Source: Nitrospirales bacterium (GTDB lineage Bacteria > Nitrospirota > Nitrospiria > Nitrospirales > UBA8639). From it: a DNA stretch of 64,000 nt. The DNA lies in the NCBI GenBank assembly GCA_012270585.1, contig JAAXIB010000058.1, forward strand, positions 1 through 64,000, in the 5' to 3' direction. Positions 56,690-64,000 of the stretch are shown in pieces; within the stretch, counting starts at the first letter, position 1; every line of letters starts with the position of its first letter. The position numbers were made by a program, and so were the translations under genes. Below the pieces are notes generated by a model. The model was not told where the DNA came from. It saw only the letters and a list, made by a program, of their open reading frames with translations, and made no database searches.

Positions 56690-56780
56690 TCACCTCTCCC
56701 GATCCACCTTGCGAGAGGTTTCCGATGACCTGATGCAGCACGCCAAGCCGGATGATCTTGACCTTTCCCTTAGGTGGGGT
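56690..56780 (+). pseudogene. second GT39 fragment
   Basis: The segment at about 56711-56755 reads LREVSDDLMQHAKPDDLDL, close to IREVSDYLMQHAEQDDLVYV inside the GT39-like gene (about 54086-54130). DNA identity is visible across about 45 bases. No complete gene surrounds it; the rest of 56607-56966 shows nothing else recognisable. Confidence 0.65.
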
Positions 56781-56966
56781 AGAATACGGGCATGATCGAC
56801 AACACAGGGCATCCCTCCAGCGTCCGGGATGTGGAAAATGAACGCAAATGAGCGGTCGGTGCAGCGCATGATGGCGCCTATGACGGGCCGACTGACTCCC
56901 CGTGGCGAGGTCGGCCGCCCTAAAAAAGAGCAGCCGAAATCCCATGATCAAGGAAGGGGTGTTTAG

Positions 56967-58007
56967 ATGGGCAGGCTTGGAACGGTAATCACCCAAACCC
57001 CCTTTCGGATCAGTTTTTTTGGGGGTGGAACGGATTTCCCCAGCTATTTCAACGAAAGGGGTGGCGCCGTTCTGGGAACAACAATCAACAAATATCTGTA
57101 TGTTACCGTAAACTCTCTGGAGCGACTGTTGGAGAAACGCATCCGGCTTTCCTACTCCAATTTGGAGATTGTTGACCAGCCGGAGGACCTGAAACACGAA
57201 CTTGTGAGGCAAACCTTAATCAACCATAAAGAGTTTATGGATGGTGGGTTTTTGGACATTCATTCGTTTGCGGATTTGCCCAACCAAAGTGGCGTGGGGT
57301 CGTCTTCCTCGTTTGAAGTGGGATTTTTGAACGCCCTTTACCTTCTTCATGGGCTTTACAAGTTGCCGAAGGATCTGGCCAGGGAGGCCATTCTGATCGA
57401 GAGAGAGCAGTTGGGCCACCATGGCGGCTGGCAAGACCAGATCCACGCGGCGTTCGGAGGATTGAACAAAATTTCCTTTGCCCAAAACGATTTTCATGTG
57501 ACACCGGTATGCGTGCCCCGAGATCGGTTGGAAGCTCTTGAGACGAGTTGCATGTTTTTCTTCACGGGATCCGTTCGTTCGAGCACTCAAGTGCAAAATA
57601 GCGTCTTTGGGAAGGGTGAGGACATACGGCTGCGAACGAGCAAGGAAGTGCATCTGAAGAGAATGTTGGAGATGGTTGATGAAGGCGTCAAAATTCTAAG
57701 CCAGGCCCAGGGAATCAAGGCAATGTTGGCTGAATTTGGAGCGCTTTTGGACGAAGCCTGGTATTGCAAACGTTCCTTCTCCTCCCTTGTCAGCAATCCA
57801 ACCATTGATGATATCCATGAAGTTGCAAAAAGGGCAGGGGCCTATGGTGGAAAATTAGTGGGCGCCGGGGGAGGGGGCTTCATGCTATTTGTGGTTCCTG
57901 AGGACCGGCGTAACAAAGTGATACGGGCGCTCTCCGGTTTGCGTCAAATTCATGTGCGCTTTGAAGCGCAGGGTTCAAGAGCCGTTTTTGCAAACCAGAT
58001 TTCGTAG
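56967..58007 (+). CDS. hddA: D-glycero-alpha-D-manno-heptose-7-phosphate kinase (HddA-like)
   Basis: 346-residue GHMP kinase: TQTPFRISFFGGGTDFPSYF opening, ATP-binding NQSGVGSSSSFEVGFLNAL (PxxxGLGSS-type), and GAYGGKLVGAGGGGFMLFVV near the C-terminus. The sequence pattern fits HddA, which phosphorylates heptose-7-phosphate at C1, and related sugar kinases. AAGGAAGGGG precedes the ATG. It is followed by an HddC-type nucleotidyltransferase, supporting the heptose assignment. Confidence 0.8.
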   Translation: MGRLGTVITQTPFRISFFGGGTDFPSYFNERGGAVLGTTINKYLYVTVNSLERLLEKRIRLSYSNLEIVDQPEDLKHELVRQTLINHKEFMDGGFLDIHSFADLPNQSGVGSSSSFEVGFLNALYLLHGLYKLPKDLAREAILIEREQLGHHGGWQDQIHAAFGGLNKISFAQNDFHVTPVCVPRDRLEALETSCMFFFTGSVRSSTQVQNSVFGKGEDIRLRTSKEVHLKRMLEMVDEGVKILSQAQGIKAMLAEFGALLDEAWYCKRSFSSLVSNPTIDDIHEVAKRAGAYGGKLVGAGGGGFMLFVVPEDRRNKVIRALSGLRQIHVRFEAQGSRAVFANQIS

Positions 58008-58050
58008 CGGTGTGTCGAGAAACACATTTGGCTTGGAAACCGCTTTTTGA

Positions 58051-59175
58051 ATGAAGGCAGCCATACTAGCGGGAGGCAGGGGGACACGGCTTCATGGCCT
58101 CATCCCCCATCTTCCGAAGCCCTTGGCTCCCATTGGGGGTCAGTCCATGCTGGACCTTCAAATCGCACAACTCCGGACATGCGGCGTCTCGGAGGTTTTC
58201 CTATTGACGGGACATCTCGCCCGGAAAATCGAAGAGCATTTTGAGAAGCGGCCGACAGAAGGCGTCAGACTATTGCGTGAGGATTCACCTCTTGGAACGG
58301 CGGGCTGCCTGGCGTCGTTGCGGCCCTATATGCATGGAGAAGAGTCCTTCCTGCTGCTAAATGGGGATACATTCATTGATGCGGACTTGATGCCGTTGCT
58401 GGCGGGCGCCGGATCTGTGTCTGAATCAAGTCCTGTTTGCCTGTCCCTTATAAAAGTCAGAAACGCCGCTCGCTACGGCAGCGTCACATTCATGGAGACC
58501 TCGGGAAACGTGGTCGGATTCGGCGAAGAGCAAGCTGTAGGAGAACCGTCGTCATGGGTCAGCGCGGGCGCCTATCTCTTATCCACGCATCTTCTCGACC
58601 GGTTGGACGGTCGCTCATTTGTCTCTCTCGAAGACGATGTTCTCCCCGCTCTGCTTCAAGAGGGAAAATCGAAAATCCGAGCCGTTTGCCTGAACGGACG
58701 GTTTTTTGACATTGGATTGCCCAAAAGCTACGCCGCGTTCTGCGCCGAGCGGTTTGCCTCTTGCTTTCCTGCTGACTCAAACGAGCAGGAGCTGGTTTTC
58801 CTGATTGGGGCGACCGTATTGGAAGGCGGGCACATTTGGAGTCTTGAGGCTCTGCCGGACGAACTGGAAGGATTTTTGGAGAAGTGCGGTGTGCCGAACG
58901 GGTATACAAGGCTTTCCGTGCAGAAGCTGGCTTCGGCACCGCCGGCATTCACCGAAAGGGATTTGCTTATCCGGGTAGTCCCCTCCGCAGGCAGGACACC
59001 AGCGGCGCCCAACAACGTTCTCGCCAAAAACTACGTCGTTTCCGGGACGGCGAATTTGGACCAGCGCATCCGTGACGCCATTGCAAACCTTGAGCCATGG
59101 ACGGAATCCTTTCGACTGAGCCGCGGACGTGTGAAGGGCGTCGGAAAGGCCGGAGGAATTGGAGATCAGGTTTGA
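58051..59175 (+). CDS. hddC: HddC-like sugar-1-phosphate nucleotidyltransferase with C-terminal extension
   Basis: 374 residues. The first 230 are a nucleotidyltransferase: MKAAILAGGRGTRLHGLIPHLPKPLAPIGG, LLLNGDTFIDADL and GRFFDIGLPKSYA, matching HddC-type (GDP-heptose) or related enzymes. The remaining 140 residues or so (FLIGATVLEGGHIWSLEALPDELEGFLEK onward) have no recognised domain and make it longer than typical HddC. Likely converts heptose-1-phosphate to GDP-heptose. Adjacent to hddA. Confidence 0.72.
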   Translation: MKAAILAGGRGTRLHGLIPHLPKPLAPIGGQSMLDLQIAQLRTCGVSEVFLLTGHLARKIEEHFEKRPTEGVRLLREDSPLGTAGCLASLRPYMHGEESFLLLNGDTFIDADLMPLLAGAGSVSESSPVCLSLIKVRNAARYGSVTFMETSGNVVGFGEEQAVGEPSSWVSAGAYLLSTHLLDRLDGRSFVSLEDDVLPALLQEGKSKIRAVCLNGRFFDIGLPKSYAAFCAERFASCFPADSNEQELVFLIGATVLEGGHIWSLEALPDELEGFLEKCGVPNGYTRLSVQKLASAPPAFTERDLLIRVVPSAGRTPAAPNNVLAKNYVVSGTANLDQRIRDAIANLEPWTESFRLSRGRVKGVGKAGGIGDQV

Positions 59176-59226
59176 GAAACAGGGTGATAGTGGAGTGATT
59201 CCCAATTTTCGGGATTTGGAGTGAAT

Positions 59227-60240
59227 ATGGCGGAACGGGCGTTGATCACAGGCTTTACCGGGATGGTTGGATCTCATCTTGCAGACTATCTGCTCGAGAA
59301 TACGGACTGGGACGTTTATGGCATGATCCGGTGGCGCAGTCCGCTGGATAATGTCGAGCATTTGGCGTGGAGGGTTAACTCGGGAAATCGCGTTTTCGTT
59401 CGCTATGGGGATTTAAATGACTCAGTGTCCCTATTCGATTGCCTGGCGTCGGTGAAGCCTCACTACGTCTTTCACCTGGCGGCGCAGAGCTACCCGAAAA
59501 CAAGCTTTGAGTCTCCGATCGAAACCTACAATACAAATATTCTGGGAACGGCTCGGCTTATGGAGACGTTGCGCAAGCTGAATCAGGATCCTGTGATTCA
59601 CATCTGCGCCTCCTCAGAAGTTTTTGGCCGGGTGGAGGAACAGGACACGCCGATCAGGGAAACGTGCGCCTTCCATCCCGCTTCACCCTATGCCATCTCA
59701 AAGGTGGGGACCGATTTGGTGGGCCGCTATCATGCAGAGGCCTATGGGCAAAGGGTGATGACGACTCGAATGTTCACCCATACAGGCCCCCGCCGGGGTG
59801 ATGTCTTTGCTGAATCGTCTTTCGCCAAGCAGATCGCCTTGATCGAGGAGGGGATCATCCCTCCAACCGTCAAGGTGGGAAACCTGGATTCGTTGAGGAC
59901 CTTTGCGGATGTTCGAGACGCAGTCAGAGCTTACTATATGCTGGTTACCATCAATCCAACGCCCGGCGAATTTTACAACATTGGGGGAACGCACGTTGCG
60001 ACCGTTGGGGAAATGCTTCAGACCCTGATTTCCCATTCTTCGAAAAAGGATGGGATTGAAATTCAAGTGGAGCCTGACCGCTTGCGGCCCATTGATGCTG
60101 ATTTGCAGGTGCCCGACACGACAAAGTTTCGGAATCATACGGGCTGGAGGCCGGAGATCACATTTGAGACCACAATGCAGGATCTCTTGAATTACTGGAG
60201 GGAGCGAGTGCGTTCCGGCAGGGGTTTTTTGCAACGCTGA
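59227..60240 (+). CDS. GDP-mannose 4,6-dehydratase-like SDR enzyme
   Basis: About 337 residues, Rossmann fold with ALITGFTGMVGSHLADYLLE, HLAAQSYPKTSFESP, active-site SSEVFGRVEEQDTPI and YAISKVGTDLVG (YxxxK). It resembles GMD and the DmhA/WcbK-type enzymes that dehydrate GDP-heptose. Given hddA and hddC next door, GDP-heptose is the likely substrate, but a mannose substrate cannot be excluded. GGAG precedes ATG 59227. Confidence 0.75.
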   Translation: MAERALITGFTGMVGSHLADYLLENTDWDVYGMIRWRSPLDNVEHLAWRVNSGNRVFVRYGDLNDSVSLFDCLASVKPHYVFHLAAQSYPKTSFESPIETYNTNILGTARLMETLRKLNQDPVIHICASSEVFGRVEEQDTPIRETCAFHPASPYAISKVGTDLVGRYHAEAYGQRVMTTRMFTHTGPRRGDVFAESSFAKQIALIEEGIIPPTVKVGNLDSLRTFADVRDAVRAYYMLVTINPTPGEFYNIGGTHVATVGEMLQTLISHSSKKDGIEIQVEPDRLRPIDADLQVPDTTKFRNHTGWRPEITFETTMQDLLNYWRERVRSGRGFLQR

Positions 60241-60255
60241 TACGAAGAGGCTTTT

Positions 60256-61245
60256 ATGGCGCAGGAATCTTTGAAGGAAATTGACCGATCCGCGAAGTTC
60301 TTTGTGGCGGGCCATCGCGGAATGGCCGGGTCCGCCATATGCAGAGAGTTGAAACGGAGAGGGTTCAGGAATCTGCTCCTGAGGCCCCGTTCGGGACTGG
60401 ATCTGATGAATCAAGCGGCTGTCCGGGACTTTTTTTCACAGGAACGCCCGCAATATGTGATACTGGCGGCAGGAACGGTTGGGGGCATTGCGGCCAACAA
60501 CGCCATGCAGGCAAAATTTTTATATGAAAACCTCATGATTGAGGCTAATGTCATTCATTCTGCGGCGGAGACCGGGGTCGAAAAACTGCTATTCCTGGGG
60601 TCAAGCTGCATTTACCCAAAGTACGCTCCCCAGCCCATTCGGGAGGACTTTTTGCTGACGGGTTCTTTGGAGCCCACCAACCTGGGATACACGCTGGCTA
60701 AGTTGGCAGGTGTCAAGATGTGCGAATTTTACAATAGGCAGCAGGGAAGACGCTTCACTAGCTGTCTGCCCACAAACTTATATGGCCCCGAGGACAACTT
60801 TCATCCGGAGCACTCCCATGTCATTGCCGGTTTAATGCGTCGCATGCACCAGGCGAAAGTTGAAGGGCGGTCTGAAGTCAGGGTTTGGGGTACGGGAGCG
60901 CCTTTCAGGGAGGTCATGCACGTTGATGACATGGCCACGGCTTGCGTAACTCTGTTTGAGAAATACGAGGATCCTGAAACGATCAATATCGGGTCGGATA
61001 TGGAATATACGATTGCGGAAATCGCACAGTTGGTAAAAGATACCGTTGGATTTTCCGGCAAACTTGTTTTTGATCCATCCAGGCCGGATGGCACGCCACG
61101 CAAGAGGCTGGACAACTCCAAGTTGAGAAGTTTGGGTTGGGAACCAAAAATCACATTGCCGGAGGGGCTTAAGGCGACGTACGCCTGGGCCTTGGAATAT
61201 CGCGCCTTGGAAAATCCGTCTGAGAGGGTTTTCGCTCTTGACTAA
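60256..61245 (+). CDS. GDP-L-fucose synthase-like reductase/epimerase
   Basis: 329-residue SDR: FFVAGHRGMAGSAICRELKRRG, ILAAGTVGGIAANNAMQAKFLYENLMIE, GSSCIYPKYAPQPIREDFLLTGSLEPTNLGYTLAKLAG (catalytic Ser and YxxxK) and the end of the fold. It matches GDP-4-keto-6-deoxymannose epimerase/reductase (Fcl) and the related DmhB/MlghC-type reductases. Placed directly after the dehydratase, it would complete a GDP-6-deoxy sugar. Confidence 0.78.
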   Translation: MAQESLKEIDRSAKFFVAGHRGMAGSAICRELKRRGFRNLLLRPRSGLDLMNQAAVRDFFSQERPQYVILAAGTVGGIAANNAMQAKFLYENLMIEANVIHSAAETGVEKLLFLGSSCIYPKYAPQPIREDFLLTGSLEPTNLGYTLAKLAGVKMCEFYNRQQGRRFTSCLPTNLYGPEDNFHPEHSHVIAGLMRRMHQAKVEGRSEVRVWGTGAPFREVMHVDDMATACVTLFEKYEDPETINIGSDMEYTIAEIAQLVKDTVGFSGKLVFDPSRPDGTPRKRLDNSKLRSLGWEPKITLPEGLKATYAWALEYRALENPSERVFALD

Positions 61246-61276
61246 AGGATGCTCCGATCCTCCCCCGTCTGCGAAC

Positions 61277-61996
61277 ATGACCGTCATCATTACCGCGCTG
61301 GATGAGACCGACTCTCTGCGCGAAACCATTGAGGTTCTGATGGCGGACAACGACGACGATATTGCGGAAATTATTGTCGCCATCGCGCCACGCACGACCG
61401 GCAGTTGCCGCGCGGTGATTGCAGAGATGGCGGCGCATTATCCGGGCGTGGTACGTTGGCACGAACAGGCGACCCTGCCCGGTGTCGGCGGTGCCATTCG
61501 TGAATGCCTGGAATTGGCTCGCGGCGAATGGACAATCGTGATGTCCGCCGACCTGGAAACGCCGCCGACGACAGTGAAAGCAATGCTGGCAAGGATGCGG
61601 CAGGGAGACGCCGATATTGTCGCCACCTCCCGCTGGGCCAGCAGCGGCGGCTTCGGCGACTACTCGCGCGTCAAATTCGTTTGCAACTGGGGATTCAATT
61701 TGCTGTTTTCCACGCTGTACCGCACGTCGCTGACCGACATGACTTACGGATTTCGGCTTTTCCAAACCGCGGAATTGCGCCGTTTCGTCTGGCGGGAAAC
61801 CGGTTTCGCCTTCTTTTTCGAGACAACCGTCAAACCACTACGCGGCGGCTGCCGCATCGTCGAAATTCCGGTGCAATGGCGGCGGCGGCAGGAAGGCGTC
61901 AGCCACTTCGGCTTGCGAGAATACCTGAATTACATTCGCATCGGCATCATCACGCGTTTCCAGGCAAAACGGCATTTTCAACGAGACAACGCATGA
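61277..61996 (+). CDS. family 2 glycosyltransferase
   Basis: About 239 residues from ATG 61277; the frame is open back to TTG 61238. GT-A pattern: MTVIITALDETDSLRETIEVLM, DIVATSRWASSGGFGDYSRVKF, IVMSADLETPPTTVKAML (DxE). No C-terminal membrane helices are apparent. Its stop overlaps the next gene's ATG (ATGA). Probably acts on the cytoplasmic side in glycan or lipid-linked sugar assembly. Confidence 0.8.
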   Translation: MTVIITALDETDSLRETIEVLMADNDDDIAEIIVAIAPRTTGSCRAVIAEMAAHYPGVVRWHEQATLPGVGGAIRECLELARGEWTIVMSADLETPPTTVKAMLARMRQGDADIVATSRWASSGGFGDYSRVKFVCNWGFNLLFSTLYRTSLTDMTYGFRLFQTAELRRFVWRETGFAFFFETTVKPLRGGCRIVEIPVQWRRRQEGVSHFGLREYLNYIRIGIITRFQAKRHFQRDNA

Positions 61997-63084
61997 CGGC
62001 AACGGCATTAATTACCACCACCGTCAACATTCCCGTGTTATTGCGCGACTACGCAAAAGACGCGACGGCGCATGGGCGGGAAGTCAAGTTTTACGTCGCC
62101 GGCGACAAGAAAACGCCACCCGGCGCCGCACAATTTTGCCGCGACATCGAGCGTGATTTTGCGGTGACGTGCGAATACCTCGGCGTTGCCGAACAAAACG
62201 CGCAGATGCGCGCCCACCCACGACTTGCCGCGCATCTGCCTTGGAACTGCGTGCAGCGGCGCAACGTTGCCGTCATGAAGGCGGCGGCGGACGGCAGCGA
62301 CATTGTCATCACCATTGACGACGACAACTTTCTGGCGGAACCGGACTTTTTCGGCCTGCACGGCATCTGCGGCGGAGAAGCAGAACTGGACGACTGCGGG
62401 GAAGCCGGACGCTGGTTCAATGTTTGCCGGTTTCTGACCGAACGCGACGGCCGCAAATTTTTTCCGCGTGGCTATTCCATGCGCGAGCGCGGTGGCGGCG
62501 GCGAGCAGCCCGCGACAGTTGCAAAAGCCAAAAAACAGGTAGTGGTCAACGCCGGCCTGTGGCTCGGCGACCCGGACATTGACGCCATCACGCGCATGGC
62601 GGCGCCGCCGGAGGTGACCGGCTACGCCCGAGAAGACAATTTTTTTGTCGGTAACCGGGCGTGGACGCCGTTTAATTCGCAAAACACCGCGCTGGCGCGG
62701 CGGGTGCTGCCGGCGTATTTCTTGAGCCCGCACGTCGGACGATTTGACGACATCTTTGCCAGTTTCATCGTCAAGCGCATCGCCGACCACCTGGGCGAAG
62801 GCGTTGCCTTCGGGCGGCCGCTGGTGCGCCAAATGCGCAATGAACATGACTTGTGGCATGACCTGGACCTGGAACGCATGGGTTGCCGTTTATGCGACGA
62901 ATTCGTTGACGCGCTGACGGATATCACGCTGCCCGGCGGCGGCTGGGGCGACTGTGCGGCGGTGATATGCGATGAACTGGAGGCACGACTGCAGGATTCG
63001 GGGACGCCGACAGCCATGGAGCGCGCGCAACTGGCGGAATTTTTTGCCGGCTACCGCCTGTGGCCGGCGGTCATCAAGGTCTGA
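61993..63084 (+). CDS. RGP/GT75-like (UDP-arabinopyranose mutase-like) protein
   Basis: 363 residues. ATALITTTVNIPVLLRDYAK opens, and IVITIDDDNFLAEPDFFGLHG carries the acidic DDD motif seen in reversibly glycosylated polypeptides (plant GT75: IDDDCFVA). LPWNCVQRRNVAVMKAA matches the preceding conserved region. Bacterial function is unclear, either sugar-ring mutase or glycosyltransferase. The upstream extension of this frame to 61504 is inside the GT2 gene and rejected. Coupled to GT2 by ATGA. Confidence 0.65.
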   Translation: MTATALITTTVNIPVLLRDYAKDATAHGREVKFYVAGDKKTPPGAAQFCRDIERDFAVTCEYLGVAEQNAQMRAHPRLAAHLPWNCVQRRNVAVMKAAADGSDIVITIDDDNFLAEPDFFGLHGICGGEAELDDCGEAGRWFNVCRFLTERDGRKFFPRGYSMRERGGGGEQPATVAKAKKQVVVNAGLWLGDPDIDAITRMAAPPEVTGYAREDNFFVGNRAWTPFNSQNTALARRVLPAYFLSPHVGRFDDIFASFIVKRIADHLGEGVAFGRPLVRQMRNEHDLWHDLDLERMGCRLCDEFVDALTDITLPGGGWGDCAAVICDELEARLQDSGTPTAMERAQLAEFFAGYRLWPAVIKV

Positions 63085-63197
63085 TTTCACCGGCAGCACC
63101 GGCCAGGACGCCAATCCGAATAAGCCTCAAGCATCAATTCGCTTCCCTTGGCAAAAGACAACCCTGTCATCATCAAACTCAAAGGCTTTGCCCAGGG

Positions 63198-64000
63198 TTA
63201 CGGTTGCGGGTTCAACTGCAACCGGCCTTGTAATCCCGATGAGACCGACACGGTGCCGTCCGCACCGACGATCACGCCTTCGACTCCGGGCAGGCGCTCG
63301 ATCAAGGCCATGCCGCTTTCCGGACCCATGATGAAAATGCCGGTATCGAGACCATCGGCCAGCACCCCGGTTTTGGCCACGATGGTCACACTTTGGGAAA
63401 GCCGCGCGGGCTGGAGCGTTTGCGGATCGAGAATGTGATGGTAGCGAATACCGTCTTTCTCGAAATAACGTTGATAATCACCCGCCGTGGACACGGCCTC
63501 ATCTTCGAGTTCGAATTGTCCGATCGTGATCCCATTGTCCTTTCGGGGATGCTGGATACCGAACACGAACCGTTGGCCATCAGGCATGCGGCCGAAGGTC
63601 TTGATGTCCCCGGAAATTGCGACCACGCCGGCCGAAGCCCCGGCTTCCCGCATCACGCGAGCCGCAAAATCCGCGGCATATCCCTTGCCGATGCCGCCGA
63701 TATCCACCCGCATTCCGGAACGCGCCAGATACACGGTGCCCGCCTCCTTATCGATATGGATGGCGGAAAGATCCATGAGCGGACGCGTGGCCTCCAATTC
63801 TTTCCGCGACGGAATGCGCCCTTTCCGACTGACGTTCCAGGCCTCGACGGCCGGACCGATGGCAATGTTGAAGCCTCCCTCCGTCAACCGGGCCATTTCC
63901 AAAGAATACTCCAGGAGTTCCATGGTTTCCGGACCGGCTTTGACGGCCCGATGCCCGGCCGCGGCATTGATCCGTGAGAGTTCGCTGTCGGGAATCCACG
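63198..64000 (-). CDS. apbE: FAD:protein FMN transferase ApbE, partial
   Basis: The minus-strand frame enters from the right window edge and stops at 63198. It reads SELSRINAAAGHRAVKAGPET, then EYSLEMARLTEGGFNIAIGPAVEAWNV, VDIGGIGKGYAADFAARVMREAGASAGVVAISGDIKTFG, and ends with LADGLDTGIFIMGPESGMALIERL. These match ApbE, which attaches FMN to Thr of flavoproteins such as NqrB/RnfD. The N-terminal signal peptide and start lie outside the window. Confidence 0.93.
   Translation of the reverse strand, partial: WIPDSELSRINAAAGHRAVKAGPETMELLEYSLEMARLTEGGFNIAIGPAVEAWNVSRKGRIPSRKELEATRPLMDLSAIHIDKEAGTVYLARSGMRVDIGGIGKGYAADFAARVMREAGASAGVVAISGDIKTFGRMPDGQRFVFGIQHPRKDNGITIGQFELEDEAVSTAGDYQRYFEKDGIRYHHILDPQTLQPARLSQSVTIVAKTGVLADGLDTGIFIMGPESGMALIERLPGVEGVIVGADGTVSVSSGLQGRLQLNPQP

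Noticed and set aside
61504-61992. Upstream extension of the GT75-like frame
   Set aside because: It is an out-of-frame reading of the GT2 gene, Arg-rich without motifs. The ATGA overlap at 61993 is the natural start.

Overview
The window reads as chromosomal DNA of a Gram-negative bacterium of the Nitrospirota (Nitrospira/Leptospirillum-like). The main reason is a Pup-proteasome gene set (pafA, prcA, prcB, dop, mpa/ARC) sitting beside Gram-negative envelope genes. Outside Actinobacteria this system is known mainly from Nitrospirota and a few related phyla. The assignment is an inference from gene content. I recognised no rRNA, tRNA or CRISPR array, but small RNAs could not be searched for systematically.

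Layout. 0-3.1 kb: a DUF6941-like protein, a CPBP-type membrane protein, a secreted lectin-fold protein and a LOG-type nucleotide phosphoribohydrolase. 3.1-11.2 kb: the minus-strand proteasome locus, in transcription order mpa, dop, prcB, prcA, then after a gap pafA, an M23 peptidase and LOG. No pup gene is visible. The prcA-pafA gap holds dispersed repeats, a MITE-like element and a stop-interrupted coiled-coil gene. 11.2-13.1 kb: thiS-thiG-thiE. 13.2-14 kb: an HhH protein and a stand-alone RAM domain. 14-23 kb: a long minus-strand housekeeping run, ffh, rpsP, rimM, trmD, rplS, rnhB, yraN, ftsE, ftsX, envC-like and ctp, with many ATGA-type stop/start overlaps. 23.1-25.5 kb: DUF4321 and uvrB.

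25.6-35.1 kb is a defence island: hsdR, an abiEi-abiEii toxin-antitoxin pair with its own operator-promoter-operator unit, hsdM, hsdS, an unassigned two-gene unit (DUF6731-like plus a four-helix membrane protein), a frameshifted GIY-YIG gene and an orphan HicB. The two-gene unit is the best candidate here for an undescribed system. 35.2-42.3 kb holds fhs, an EEP-family hydrolase, tag, a small orphan, an M32 carboxypeptidase and a ComEA-like HhH protein. 42.4-48.4 kb holds a Panacea-like protein, Fur, an FbpABC iron(III) importer and a His-rich Spy/CpxP-like protein.

48.7-63.1 kb is a surface-glycan locus. It holds integral-membrane glycosyltransferases (GT22-like, GT39-like), a heavily mutated membrane-protein pseudogene, GT39 remnants, and a four-gene block (hddA, hddC, GDP-mannose-dehydratase-like, GDP-fucose-synthase-like) whose logic points to a GDP-heptose or GDP-6-deoxyheptose. 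Two more transferases (GT2 and RGP/GT75-like) follow. The window ends inside an apbE gene. Several dispersed repeat families (GTCATCC/GGATGAC palindromes, CCCTCTCCC/GGGAGAGGG palindromes, AATCCACAATC runs) lie between genes, and one run has become the start of the envC-like reading frame.
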